Shown in pieces: positions 42,101-56,038 of a DNA stretch of 64,000 nucleotides. Below the pieces are notes generated by a model. The model was not told the DNA's origin, ran no database searches, and saw nothing but the letters and a program-made list of their open reading frames with translations. Source of the DNA: Kalmusia sp. IMI 367209 (taxonomy: Eukaryota > Ascomycota > Dothideomycetes > Pleosporales > Didymosphaeriaceae); the NCBI GenBank assembly GCA_027946365.1, contig JAPEUQ010000021.1:494626-558625 (forward strand). Direction: 5' to 3'. Position numbers and translations under genes: made by a program. The number at the start of each line of letters is the position of its first letter. Position 1 is the first letter of the stretch.

Positions 42101-45100
42101 CCATCTTTGATTTCGGGGTTGTAATGATGGCGAAGGAATGACCTGGGTTACTGGGTCACAGGAGCCTAGATCGTAGTAGACATATTCGCGGGTAAGCTTA
42201 TCAAGGCGGTTACGTATGAGCGGAGCAGTTGACGATGTTGATGAGGTTCTATATAAGGATAATTAGTGTAAGCATTAGTAGCGTGAAGGGCATTAGGGGC
42301 TAACCTACGGCGTACTTACGTAATGGATTAGAAGTAAAGCTAATTGGCGGAAGTGGCTCCGCGGCATCTAATGAAAGGAACTACCACAGTGTTTACATTA
42401 TATAACTAGCTTAGTAGCTTTTATAGCAGCTTCTCCTATAAGCTCTAGACTTCAGTCACCACTTTATCAAAGGTTGGGTGGGTTATATATATAAACTATA
42501 GCTATGATCACCGCTATCTTATGGAGGGAGACTGGTAGATGGTAAGGCGTAGAGTGCTAATGCAACATTCTATTAGCAATTTATACCCTATAGAAGGTAA
42601 CTAACCTTTGGGGTCACTATGGAGGCGTGGTCGTGAACCGGGCGCGAGCGCGCAAAACTGAGATAAGTAATAGTCTAGAGCTTATCTTAATTTTACTATT
42701 TATATTATCCTTCAACCTTTTAAAATCGCGCTTAATAATAACTATTCTTTTCTCATACTATGTAATCATTATCTAGTATAGACTATTTATTCTTATTTTT
42801 ATTATTTTAAATTAAGAATATCTAAATAATTTATATAGACAAAGACTATTATATTCTAAACTAATATATAAAGTAAATATAATCCTTATCTAGGATTTTT
42901 AGATTCTAATATACTATGAAAGCTATTACTAGAAAAATACTAATTATAAATTATAAGGCTGAAAATGAGAAAGTCTATAGTTATATATACTCCACTACTA
43001 TATTTTTAGGCCTCTCTTTTACACGCCTTCTTAAGTTATAAAGTAGAAGAGGAACCGCTACTATTTTATTATTTACTATTCTTTTCGGCTACTATACCTT
43101 TTACTATAAATCTAGTATAATGATATTTTTAGGCTAATATAGATAAACATTCGATTATAACTTCATTTATAAATAAATTTACAGGATAATATTAAAGTTT
43201 AGCGGCTTTTATATATTTTCCTAAGCTATATAAATTCAACTATATTACTTACTTAATGATTTTCCGTCTATACTTTTATATCTATATAACTCCTACAACT
43301 TCTCTCCACGCCCCAACCTGTCACTCCCTTAAGCTTAGGCTCTATAGGCTCAAGGGTGGAGTCGGCTGCATATATTAATAATTATTAAAGATAGTCTAGA
43401 TAGTGCCTTATATACTATAAGTTATAACTATCTAGTGGGTCATTTACTAGTTACATTAAATAAAGTGCCCGTCTTAATCCCTACTATTTAGCCATTTAGC
43501 AATCCATCGTACGCATTTCTTATAATAAGGCTTACTAGGTAGTAAAGTTAATGTGTAATAGATACTATATAGAACTAATAAAACCTTAGAGGATACTAAA
43601 CCATCTCTCTACCCACTATAAAGTGACTTAATAACACTTACTATTATTATACTCGCTACCATACATACGTGGAAGTAGAGTATCCTAAGTAGAGTTACTA
43701 TAGCTATCATCTAGATGACTTACACTGAAAGTACCATTATAATGGAATATATTTTTAATAATGTAAATAGGTACCGTGACTATTAGTAAGTTAGTATTTA
43801 ATCCTTTTATATTTTTATGAGTCGATTCACGGTTCAAATAGGCCAGTTAATAATAAGAGTTAAATTTTAAGCCAAGAAGTACTCCAATAATCGCAGATGT
43901 AAGAGAAATATAGATGAGTATTATAGGGTATATATAGGTAGCGCTACGGTGGGAATAAGACGTGAGCTATTTATAATCTTATAAATAATGATCGTGATTA
44001 AACCGAGTGATATATATATCTCTTAGAGAGCGTAATATCTTTTTAACTATTAGTAAGAGGTTTACTCTTTACTATATAAGTTAGGATTTCCTTTATTATT
44101 ATATTTCTTAGTTACTATGTGTCGCATGATCCTTTCAGGTCACTAGACGATAATAAAAATAGAAGAACGCACTAAAATAATATAAAGAATAGGGTAGAAA
44201 TATATATAATAAGTGGTAAGGGCGTAGGAGGCAGATATTAGATAGTAGTAAAGCTAAATGTCATTCTAAAACTTTTATAAGTTAGTTATAATATATATAT
44301 ATAAGAGGAGACGTAAAGGCTTAAGCTAAGAATAGTCTTATTATAATGAGTATATTAGACCACCCCATATCTAAAGAGCCACTAGTAGAGAAATATTTTA
44401 GAGTCTTAGTCACTTCGCTTAGTATTTATAAGACCTTAATTGAGCGATAGAACTTTAATCTTCTCATTTTTAAGTAATAATAAAGTAATCGTCTCAGGAC
44501 CTAGTATAATATTTAAATAAGTATAGATGAAAAATGAGACGATGAAGATTCATTCCCCTATTAATAGAAAATAATATAGAGTAATATACGACTACTATAC
44601 CCATTACTCCCAATCTTACTCATTATATTATTTCTAAACATTCCATGAGACTGACTTAAATCTTAATATATCTAAGTATTATAATAATCTATTTAGTTGG
44701 TTTCTTCTTTATATTCCTGCGCAAGATTATACCCTAATCTAGTAGTATATAAATTACCTCATAAGCTCTCTATTATCCTTTACTAATGTGATTTTTCCAG
44801 CTAATATATTAAAGTCCCTACTCGAGGTGTATTAACTCTAAAACTACGTTATTTTTAACTCTACTAGAGAATAATCCTTTCGTAGGCAACCCGTATACTA
44901 AACTGGAAGAGATATGATATAATCTTCTTTAAAGTCCGTCCTAGCGCCTATCTATTCCTTCTAGTAGCTAAAGTTATAGATAATAATATCCTCATCCCTT
45001 AGATAGAGTTTAATGCACTAAACCTAAGGTCCGTCTACTCTTAAGACGGTTTCCATGGCGTGGTAATACTTAGTACTTTTCATTTACTATATTACCTAGT

Positions 45101-45621
45101 AAGTCGTTCTTCTCTAATAAGTATTTATAGTAATATCGGGCTGACGTTAATATTACTCTATAGAAACTAGTTTAAAGGATGGTCTATAAAAGTATTATTA
45201 TATAGGAGAATCTACTAAAGATATATAGCGGTAATTAAAGTATATAGATAAGTTTATCTAGTTAAGAAATATTAGTAGTAGGGCTTTAGTTAAATTAATA
45301 TCGCTCCCAGATCACTATATTAAATATATACATGAGACGCTAATATATAAACTAGACATCTCATTAATTACTTTCTATTAGATTAACGACACGGTATAGT
45401 ATCCAGATAATCCCTCGGGATACTACCCTATAAAATTTGATGCTGGCCAGCACGAGTGCTTTAATTGGGAACTCTTAAATAAGTAGGCTAGGGCTAGAAC
45501 ATTCGACCTATACGACCTCTCTTCTCTAGATAGACTAGGGTCTCTATGAGAATTCGTGATTTTTATGGTATATAAAATTGAAAATTTATGACTCCTCATA
45601 TAAACTAGGTAGATGTTACCC

Positions 45622-45661
45622 CCGGGGGGCATCCTCCGCCAAGAATCGGGGGCATCCTCCA
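45622..45661. repeat. GC-rich islet with short direct repeat
   Basis: The 13-mer GGGGGCATCCTCC occurs twice about 23 bp apart inside otherwise AT-rich DNA. It looks spared by or younger than the surrounding RIP. Confidence 0.5.
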
Positions 45662-45870
45662 CGCTAGTTCAAAAGGGTAAATCTAGGTAACCAGCCTAGT
45701 TAAAAAAAATCTAAAATGCTAGTTTTGTAGAGCTTGATTTCTACTTTCCAGAGGTGTATTTAGTGTTATAATAGGTGAAGGCGTCGCTGAGATATACTTA
45801 GGGGTGAAACGGTGTCAGTAAGGTAGGGTTAGGTTGCCCCTAGGGGTAAAAAAGTGGTGTAAGGACGACC

Positions 45871-46236
45871 CATAGGGGTAAAGACCCTATAGAAGACTAC
45901 CCCCAGGGGTAAAGACTCTGGCAGACTACTATAGAAGTAAAGACTCTATAAAAGACTACCCCTAAGGGTAAAGACTCTAGTAGACTACTATAGAAGTAAA
46001 GACTCTATAGAAGACTACCCTTAGGGGTAAAGACTTTGGCAGACTACCCCTAGGGGTAAAGACTCTAGTAGAGCTATAGAAGTAAAGACTTTATAAAAGA
46101 CTACCCCTGAGGGTAAAGACTCTAGTAGACTACTATAGAAGTAAAGACTCTATAGAAGACTACCCCTAGGGGTAAAGACTCTGGTAGACTATCTTTAAAG
46201 ATAAAGACTTTATAGAAGACTATCCTTAGGGGTAAG
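45871..46236. repeat. tandem array, about 30 bp units (paired as about 59 bp)
   Basis: About 12 copies of a unit centred on GGGGTAAAGACTCT(A/G)G followed by AGACTAC. Units of two kinds alternate, one with CCCCTAGGGG (a palindrome) and one with CTATAGAAG, giving a higher-order period of about 59 bp. There is no clear open frame. The nature is minisatellite-like. Confidence 0.75.
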
Positions 46237-49089
46237 AGGTTTAAACTAGACTCATAGATTTATAAATACTAAATCTACTCCTAATTAGTTTAGTAGATAA
46301 TAACTCTATAAAATTAACATTATATCTTAAAAGACCCTATTTTTCTTTACCTTCTAATCTAATCGCACCTAGAGCTATCTATTATAAAGCGTAAAGGCAT
46401 AAATAATATAAAAGTAATAAAAGGCAATATATAATAATTAAGAAAGTTAGAGAGGTAGATTCCCTCTATAATTAAGCTACGTTATATAAACTGATAATAG
46501 CTAGATTTCTAATTAATATACTTAGCCTAGATTAGAGCCTTAGTATTAACTAATCTATTAATAAAGCGTATAAGTATCACCTCTATAAGATTTTTAAAGA
46601 GTAGGTATCCTTTAGCGAGATATAAGTTATTAGTTATAAATTACTTACTCTAAGGCGTAAGTATAATAGATACTAGACTATCTTTATTAGAAGGGCTAGG
46701 CTTAGACTACCGTCGCTTTAGGTGAGTGGTAATAAAGATAGTATAAAGTAGTTATTATTTAAAAGCTAGAATAGTATAATTAGAGAAAGGTAAAGCTTAT
46801 TATAGGCTATTATTAAGTAGAAGCTTTTAAAGAGTATCTCTAATATTTTTAATTACTAGAGGAAGAGTATTGGTGGGTATATAATATCTATAATAAAGGT
46901 TAGTTTCACCCCTATTTATATTAGCTAAGGTAAGCTAATCCTAAGAGATAGATATACTTCTACTATATCTGCGGATTAAACTCTATATTAATTAAGAGAA
47001 TACTATACTTTTAGATAATCATATTAAGATCTAGACTAAATTAGTAAGCCTATCTTTAAATAATAACTAGCTATTCTGGGGGTTAAACTAGTTAGTTAAG
47101 TAGGAGATACTAGAGTAACTTAGGCTTAGTAGTTGAGTAAAGTTTCCTATATAATAATTAGCTATACTATAGTGGAATACTAATTAGAGTCTTATAATTA
47201 TAAGATAGTAAATACCTTAATTAGATAGCAATCTTTAACATCTCTATATTTAAATAAATAATAAGTTATAGAATAGATAATATAAGTATAAACTTAGCCT
47301 AAAACCCTTTATCTATTTTATATTAAGTAATACTAGTAGTATTAGTTCACTATCTTTAATAAGGTTATTAAGCTTACCTTAGAAATCCATGACTAGTGGG
47401 GACTGGTGGTCTAATTGGCTAATTAGAATAAGCTAGCCAGCTTACTATAGACACGCAGTAGAGGTGACGTATAGGGTCTATTCTATCCTAGCCTTAAGCG
47501 CAACGTGGAGCCTCACCATCTAGTAGTTATTAAAGAGGCTTCTTCTTAATAGTAAATAATGATATATATTATAGCTTATATAAATAGGTATTTATAAAGC
47601 TAGATAGACTAACTTCGTTAATATCTAGGTGCTCCTTAAGACTAGAAAGTAGGAAAGGAAGCTTATAAGCATCTTAATAATATATATTAGCTAGTAGTTA
47701 AACTAGAAGCCTGCTAGGGTCCTCAACCATAAGAATAATAAGCCTATGTTATGGAAGGACTTAGTGCCTACGCTATAAGAAAGGCATGGAGAAGAGTAGA
47801 AGCTACCTTATAGATCCTCTAGTAATGGGTCCTTAACTACGTATATAAGAATGAAAAGGAGTATATTAGTATAATACTTAAGTACTATCTCTATAAATAT
47901 CTAGCTAGATATAAAAACGCCTATAGTATACGCTTTAAGTATAAGGTGTAGAGGAGACGCTATTTATTATTATAGACTTTATAGGGCTAGCTCTCTAGTA
48001 TAAATACCTAGCCGACTTCCTTCTAGAAGAGATATATATAACTAGTATAGATCTTTTACTAATAATTATCTAAATTACGCGTATATTTATCTACTAAATC
48101 CTAGAAGTCGCTAATAACCCAGCACTCTAGTTAAAATATATAGGCTAGAAGCTATTTATAATAATATAGCTAGTGATCTAATAATAGATCTCTAAATAAT
48201 ATATAGAAGCGCTAGGTAGTCTTAGTAAAGAGGAGTAGTCGTTAATAGCTAAGGAAATGAAGGTAATGCTTAAGATGGCTGAGGGGATAGAGGTGACGCT
48301 TAAGATACTCCCCAAAGAGCTAAGCACACCTACCCTAATTTAAAGATAAGAAGTATCTATAGTATATTAGTAGTATAGGTCTCTATCTCCTAAAGTATAG
48401 ATGGTATTATATAGATATAAATCTATAAAGAGTAAGACACTACCTAAACCTTATAATATAGGCTATAAATAGTACTAGGTAGAGAGTTACCTATATAGTA
48501 ATATAAGTAGCCTTATTTTAAATAAGCTGCGTAGCCTTCATAAGTAATATTATTAATAAAAGGACTTAATATATTAGGTCTTCTTAATAATTATTACTAG
48601 ACTAACGACTACTACTAGACTCTACTAGTCTATAGCTTCTAAGCGAGCTAGCCCTATATAGACTATTATAGATTTATAATATTAGAGGTAAAGGACATTA
48701 GTAAAATATAATATAAAGTAAATTTACTAATTTTAGATAATTAGTATAATTCCTCACTAGTCTAGATAGCCTAAATAGTGTAAAGTTACTATATAGATAG
48801 GGAATACTAGTCCCTATAAATTATCTAGACTATATATTATCTCCTAGACTTTATATATTTAGCGGTAGTGCGGCTGGTAATTTAATATTAAATAAATATA
48901 TATTATATTTTACTTTAAAGTTTCTTTTTCTTATAACTTACCTTTAGTAAAGAATAGGACTTAGTACCTACTCTACTACCTTTTACCCCTAAAAGTAGCT
49001 CCTCCTCTATACTATTCTATTAATAATAAATTTATTATTAAATGAGATAGGTCTAGGTCCGCTTAGTAATATGGACTAGTAGCTAAACT

Positions 49090-49290
49090 TTTATCTACTA
49101 TCCCTATAACGTCTATACCTACACCTACGACGTTTATACCTATACCTATAATATCTATACCTATATATATATCTATAATACTTATATCTATAACATCTAT
49201 ACTAATACCTATATCTATAATACTTATACCTATAATATCTATACCTATAATATATATATCTATAATACCTACACCTATAACGTATCCAAC
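49090..49290. repeat. low-complexity tandem repeat, CTATACCTATAAT-type
   Basis: Imperfect repeats of 6-24 bp built from CTATACCTATAA and CTATAATATCTATA. The minus strand is open through it (Ile/Gly/Asp-rich), but this follows from the repeat and is not a gene. Confidence 0.7.
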
Positions 49291-52200
49291 ATACATAATA
49301 TACTCAATATATAAGTAAGAGAGTAATGATAACTTATTTAATACTTTTAAAGATGACGCTAAACCCTAGAATAATATCATGCCTTATAAATTAAGGTAGG
49401 ATAATAGCGAAGGTAGTTTTAGTAATAAAGAATAAATAGTTATAATATTTAAGTAATATATATAGAAGATTAACTATATAAAGGGGATTATAAGTTTAAG
49501 GATAAATAATAGATGTATAGAGAGAACCTATATAACTATTAACTATATAGTAGTATAAGACTTCATCATAGTAATAAAATATATCTTTTTTAATAATAGC
49601 TACGCTACTAATATACTATAAAGGCGATATACGCTAACTATAAAAGTTAAAAAGCTAACTTATAAGCTATAGTACTAGAGGATGACTATATACCCTCCTT
49701 TTTCTTAACCTTCTTATAATTATCGGCCAGCCACTAAGACTAATTACGCGACAGTCGAGCCAGTTCTTTAATAATATAATAATAAATTTTAAGAACTAAA
49801 GGGCCCTATATAACTATAAATATATCTATAAATTATTATTTAATCTAAAGTATTAGACGTTCCGGCTAATAATTACTACTATAAGAAAAACTTAGTATTT
49901 TATTATATACCCAATCGCTAACCTGCCTAAAAGCTTCTAATAAGAGGTGAACTTTAAAGATATTATAAAAAGATATTTTAATATAGTATCCTAGAAGACT
50001 ACCACGTAGAATTCCTAATCTTATATATTAAATAGATCTTTCTTATCAGCGAACTACTAGATGAGGATATAGAGTTATTATAGAGATTAGATAATCTATA
50101 TATATAGAAGATAACTATTAATAAGTAGATACTATTCTAAGAGAAATTTATAGTAGAGTAGCCTATATATATTAGATAGAGTACGTGAGACGCCTTTTAG
50201 TTAAAAAAATAAGCTGGCGTTTATATATATAACTATAGTGTAAATATTAAGATTAAGATAATAGAGTAGTTATAATTAATACTAAAAGAGACCTAACTTT
50301 AATCTAGAGAAGACGAATCCAACTTATTAGATAAAGAGACTAGAGAGACTATAGGATAAGAAGATGTCATTACGTCTAATGAGCTGGCTGAGAGCGAAGT
50401 ACTAGAGGCCAGTAATCCTTATATTAGTTATAACTATTAAAGCCTCTTTACTAGTAGACTTAACTAGTTATAAATAGAGTTAAAATAAAAGTATATTCTT
50501 AATAATATTAAAACCGTCTTCTATACGCTAGCGGTTAATATTAATTACCTAGATAAATAATCTCTAGATTTATATAATAATAGATTAATACGCTATCTCT
50601 AACTAATTATAATAAGGTTCTTAGAGAATATTAAGGGTACTAAGACTTTATCTTCTACCCACTTATATTTTATTTAGCCTATAATAACTTCTTATCTATG
50701 TAGCCGCTAGTATTCCTTATAGATAATCTCCTTATAGTTATATAGAAGAATATGAACTACTAGTATAATGGAGTAAATATACTAAAGTATAAATATTTTA
50801 AGTATACTCTAATATTAAAAGGAGTATCTAATATAGGCCTAATAATTTACTTACTACTAAGAATATTATAACTATAGTACTAGTACTCCCTAATTATGAT
50901 AAAGTACTATCTATATAAGTAATAATAAAGTAGAATTACCTTCTATAGTATCTAAAAGAATAGCTAACGCCTAATAATCTTAAAGCATCTAGGCCCTTTA
51001 TTTATAAGTGGTAGCGCATTAGATAGATTATTTAAAAGAAAGAGTATATTTTTAGAATAGAGTAGGTGCTCTCCATATAGATATTAAGGCTAAATAAGGA
51101 CGGGTGGAGCTTCTCACTATCCCTTACCCCTATCTTTTAGTTAATATGTTTCTTCCTTAAAGAGTTATAATACTATATATATCTCTTCTACTCCTTTATA
51201 CTATTTATATTTTTAATATTTTAGTATTCTTTATAAACCTCTTCATGTAGATAATTAATAGTCTTTATACTTAATTTAAGACTATCGGCTCTAAGGACTA
51301 TATATAATATTAATAGAGGTATATTTATTCTTAATTATTTAGGTAGCTACTGCTTTATTAGCTTTCTAAGGTCCCTAATGGGCTTAGTACTTACCCCACT
51401 TAGGATAATTAATAGTATTAAATAGGGTAGATGACTATTTATTAATTCTAGGATATTTAGCCTATAAGGTACTGGTAACCTTAGCCTTACGTAATAATCT
51501 TAATATAGAAATAAATAGTTTATTCTAATATATATAATATTTATCGCCTTTATTACTTACTAGAGGTCGTAGCTAACTATTATAATAAGGTATAGTTTAG
51601 GGAGCTGAATAGACTAAGGTATAAGGGCTAAGTAATATTAAGAGATTTATTAAAGAGGTACTATAGGAACTTTAGAAGTCTTAAATAATTATCTTTATTA
51701 CTAGCCGCCTCTATTGAGCGTTAAATGAGGGTAGTTAAAGTTAAGGAGGTAGTGATAGTCTAGAGGTATTATAATTATTAAAAGAATAATAAGAGTAGGT
51801 GAGGTAATAAATATAGAGTAAGGACCCCTTTTTATAGAGATTTAACTTCTAAGCGCCATTCTGGCCGTCGTAAAAAAGCCAGCTAATAATTATAGATTAT
51901 AGGGAGTATTAGTTAATCATTCTCTACTACTTAATATAAAAATGATTACGCCCTCTATTATATCTCTAATTACGTGATACGACTTTACGTAGGATCTATA
52001 TAATAGTTATATATAACGCGATCTAGTAATAGAAAGGCTATTCTATTTATAAAATATAACCTAGTTCTTAGTACTCTACGCTACTATATAATATACTAGG
52101 AGAAGACTATAAATAAAGACTAATAGATTAGTATAATTATTATATTTATATTTATATATTAAATTAAGTGTATGCTGGGCTCCTATTAGGTTAAGGTTAG

Positions 52201-53442
52201 CTCCTAGAGGTTATTTAATTAATAGGATTAGCCTCCGTAGTATCAGCCATCGCGGTAAGGCCTGGTAGCCTTAAGTACTTAGTTATTAAGATAAAATACT
52301 AGGCGAAGTAATTATTACTATAATAGAATATAATTAACTTTAGTTATAAGTTATCCTTCTATGTTATACCGCCACTAATAGAGAATGACTTTTAATGATA
52401 TAAAAGCTCTTTATAATAGATAACTACGCCGTACTAGAGTACTACTAGATAACTTATTAATATCTTATTAAGTATCTGGGCGATCCACTTTATAATCTAA
52501 TATTTATAATAATATTAATATTAACCTTTTTATCTATAACGCCTACCGTAGCACCTAAAGCATAGGCGTTTAATATAAGATCTAAAAAGAGACTAACTTA
52601 TTTATAGTAAGTCTAGTGATTAGGATACTCTAGTTTCTATAACCTAGATCCTTTCCTTAGGATAACGATAATATGGATAACGTTATACTATAGATATTAG
52701 AGATAATGAAGAAGATTAGTAAGTTAATAAGAGATAAGATATAGATAGAGCTAATGGCTAATACTATAAAATATAAGGAAGTTAATAATTAATTACTATA
52801 AAGCTAGACTAAATAGAGATCTTTTAAAACAATTAAGATAGTTTATATAATAGTAAGGTTAGGCTTTAGAATTAAGGAGTCCTACTTAGTTAATAAAAGG
52901 GCTTAATATCCTTTAATTAAATATAGTAGGATTTATAGGTATATCTTTAGAGTACTAATCCTATCTAGGTTAAGTACTATACTTTATTATAGTAGATTTA
53001 TAGATTAACTTACTTCTATAAAAGATTATTAAGGATAGACCATTATAGATACTATAGTTATAATAGATCACTTAAATACGTTCACTTACGGACTCGTCTA
53101 GCACCTATAGTAGAACGTAAACCCTAGTTATAGAAATAAGTAGAATTAGTACCTAATTATATATAATATATCTCTAGTTAATAATAAATATATAGGGTGT
53201 TAGCTTTATAATCTATATACTAGATTATTATTAGATTAATATAGATGCTTTATAGTCCTTCGTGATGCCAAAGAGATATAATATTAGGATATATAATAGT
53301 ACTAAAGCGTTTATTATAGCTAAGTAAATAATAGATTAATATCTATATATTTATATAACTATTCTATTATATATATAACGTTATATAGTATAGTAATAAT
53401 AGTATAGGATTTTTTTAGTTCTTTCGTATAATGTGTAATTGC

Positions 53443-53456
53443 AAAAAAAAAAAAAA
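53443..53456. repeat. A14 run, possible retroelement tail
   Basis: A run of 14 A inside the RIP block is the longest homopolymer there. It could be the poly-A tail of a non-LTR retrotransposon on the plus strand, but no upstream reverse transcriptase was recognised. Confidence 0.3.
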
Positions 53457-53509
53457 GAAATGTTAATTAGATAGTATAAATTATAACATCTATACTAGCC
53501 TTAAATAGT

Positions 53510-54010
53510 TTTATGAGAGACTTATAATATAATACTTTAATTCTTTAAGCTTTCGTGACTCCTTTATAAGGCCTAAGTAGTTAGGTAGTCCCTTTAGATA
53601 GACGTAGTTACTAGAGCGTAGTAGGTCCACCCTAAGATTTAAGTCATAATTATAGGAATCGTGAGAGGTAAGTAAAAGTTAAGTAGTAATATAAGATAGT
53701 ATATTACTATAGACTATAGTGGTATATTATAGACTATGTTATATAAAGATATATATATAAGGTACTTAGACTAGCTACGTTCCGTTAGGAATGGAGCTAT
53801 AGTAATCCTTAATATATTATAAATAGAACTATAAAACTATCTAGGGGCACTATATTAATATCTATTATATTATTAGTTATCTTCTATTACTTACTCCTTT
53901 AGCTTAAAGAAGAGTCGTATAGGCGATAGTTTTATCTAGTCCTCTTATATAATATTATTAGTATCTACTATAATAGGAGAGTCGTCCCTTTATCCCTTTC
54001 TAAATAAAAT
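53510..54010. repeat. diverged element copy A
   Basis: Shares, in the same order, several segments with 54420-55000, including TTATAAGGCCTA, TATCTAGTCCTCTTATATA and GCTACGTTCC/GTAGCTAG-like pieces. On the minus strand both end with the pattern I-stop-ED-stop-I followed by LF and KE-stop. It is a direct duplicate of copy B, separated by about 0.9 kb and scrambled by RIP. Confidence 0.55.
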
Positions 54011-54419
54011 ATTTATTTACTTAAACATATAAACTTTTAAGACTACTATTTAAAGTATATACTATATAATAATTTAAGATATAGATATCTATATAAAATT
54101 CTTTTTTATTCCTTCTTACGCTAATTATTGATTTAAAAATATTTAACAGCCTCTTATAATATAAATGAGACCTAATAGTAGGAAATACCATAGTATAAAA
54201 GTACTTAATACGGATAAATTAATATATAATAAATATCTCTACACCCATATTATCATTCTAGCGTACACACGGCATATATATAGTAAAGAGATTCTAGTTA
54301 GAATTTTTTTATTATTTTATATAATATCTTATTTTAAAAAAACTATTAGAACGTATTAGTAACCAGACCTCGTATACTAATTCTTAAATAAGTCTAGTAA
54401 AGGGTCTATAGTATAATAT

Positions 54420-55000
54420 TTATATAAATAAAAGCTTTAGTAACTATTTTATAAGGCCTAGATATAATTATATAGTTCTTTAAATAGGCGTAGTGGTGGA
54501 TGATTATGTTAAAGCGTAGTAAGACTACTATAAAGATATAAGATATAATTATAAGATATAAGGAAGGAATATAAAGTAGTTATATAAAATAGTATACTAC
54601 TTTATAATAGACTATTATAGTATACTATAGATTATTATAGATTATACATAAAGGTGGGTGGGAATAGAGGTAAAAGGCGCTTAGACTCTAAGATATATCC
54701 CTAGTAGGAACGTAGCTAGTGGTATTAATTAATATTTATAAATTAAACTATATAGATGATTAGAAGGCTCTAGAGACGTTATATTATACTAGAATATCTA
54801 TTATAATACTAACCTTATATATATAAAATATTATATTTATTATCTAGAATCTATCGCTCACTCCTTAGGCTTAAAGAGCTCTATTAGTAATAATTCTATC
54901 TAGTCCTCTTATATAGCACCGTCGCTGCCCATTATACTAGAAGAGTTATAGTTAACCTCCTCTATACCCTCTTTATCTTTTTCGTCCCTCTCCTCCTTAC
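54420..55000. repeat. diverged element copy B
   Basis: Direct counterpart of the copy at 53510-54010. Its minus-strand frame continues upstream into the coding relic at 54840-55220. Confidence 0.55.
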
Positions 55001-55220
55001 TATCCCTAACCTTTAGGATCTTACTTAGTAGAGGCGCTTTAATCTATAGGAGTAGCTTCTCCCATATTGGCCCCCCTATAATCTTAAGCCCTAACCACGC
55101 CTCTAACGCCTAGCTAGTAGTATATATTTATAGGTTCACCTTTTCTACTAGTGCTAGCTAGATAACCTATTCGCCTACGCGTAAGGTCTACTTAACCTAG
55201 ATAGTGGTAATAGACTTATA
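54840..55220 (-). pseudogene. RIP-riddled coding relic of an unknown repeat element
   Basis: One minus-strand frame stays open over about 125 codons apart from TAG/TAA. Between stops it reads like soluble protein: ALEAWLGLKIIGGPIWEK, then a charged stretch DSKEERDEKDKEGIEE and ELLLIELFKPKE. The charged, non-AT-driven composition argues for a former coding sequence, perhaps from a transposable element. No family is recognised. Confidence 0.45.
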
Positions 55221-55996
55221 TAATATAAGATAGAGGATATTTTAACTAAGCTTCTAGGTAGTATTATACTACTAGATAGTCTAATATAGGCGCTTCTAAA
55301 AGTCCTTTAGATTAATATAAAAAGTCTAAACTAAAGATTATACTACGCCTTTAAATAAATTCTATTCTAGCTACTATAACTACTACTCTATCCCTACTCC
55401 CTATCTACGCGCTAGAGCTCCTTAATCTTCTTAATATAATAGTATCCTAGGAAGGCTATCACCTAGTGGTATTAGATGTCTATATATACTTTTATTGTCT
55501 TAAACTAGAGAACTATATCCTAGGCCTAGTAGAATTAATTATTAATAAGGCGCGCTAGGGTATACCTTTTACGCCTATCTAGACTATAGAGGAGGTAGAC
55601 GTTAAAGACGTCGTCGCGCTAAGAATTCTAGTATTAAAGGGATCCCCACGCTTACGCCAGTTCTATAGAAAGGTAAAGATATAGCCTTATATAATCTTAT
55701 TACTAAGTAAGTGGGCTTTCTTAAGTATAACTATAATATATGGTATAGGTAGATCGTCCTAGTATAAAAGTTTAACTTCCCTATAGGCTACTATAGAATC
55801 TACGTAACCAGCGTTTCATCCTTATATATAATAGTATTAAAGGCCACTATTTCCTTATAATTAATATTAGCTAGAGGCGATTAAAGCGTTAAAGTATATT
55901 ATCTTATAGTTATAATATACTAGGCCTTATTAGAGGAGTATTATTATTATTAGGTGTATATATTATCTCTACTACTTTTAATATTATATTTACTTC

Positions 55997-55997
<1 letters not shown>

Positions 55998-56038
<41 letters not shown>
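55998..56038 (+). repeat. TAC trinucleotide microsatellite
   Basis: About 13 perfect TAC units. Perfect repetition inside RIP-altered DNA suggests recent expansion. Confidence 0.9.

Noticed and set aside
49063..49296. 77-codon Ile/Gly/Asp-rich minus-strand frame
   Set aside because: Its openness follows from the short tandem repeat; no real protein is implied.
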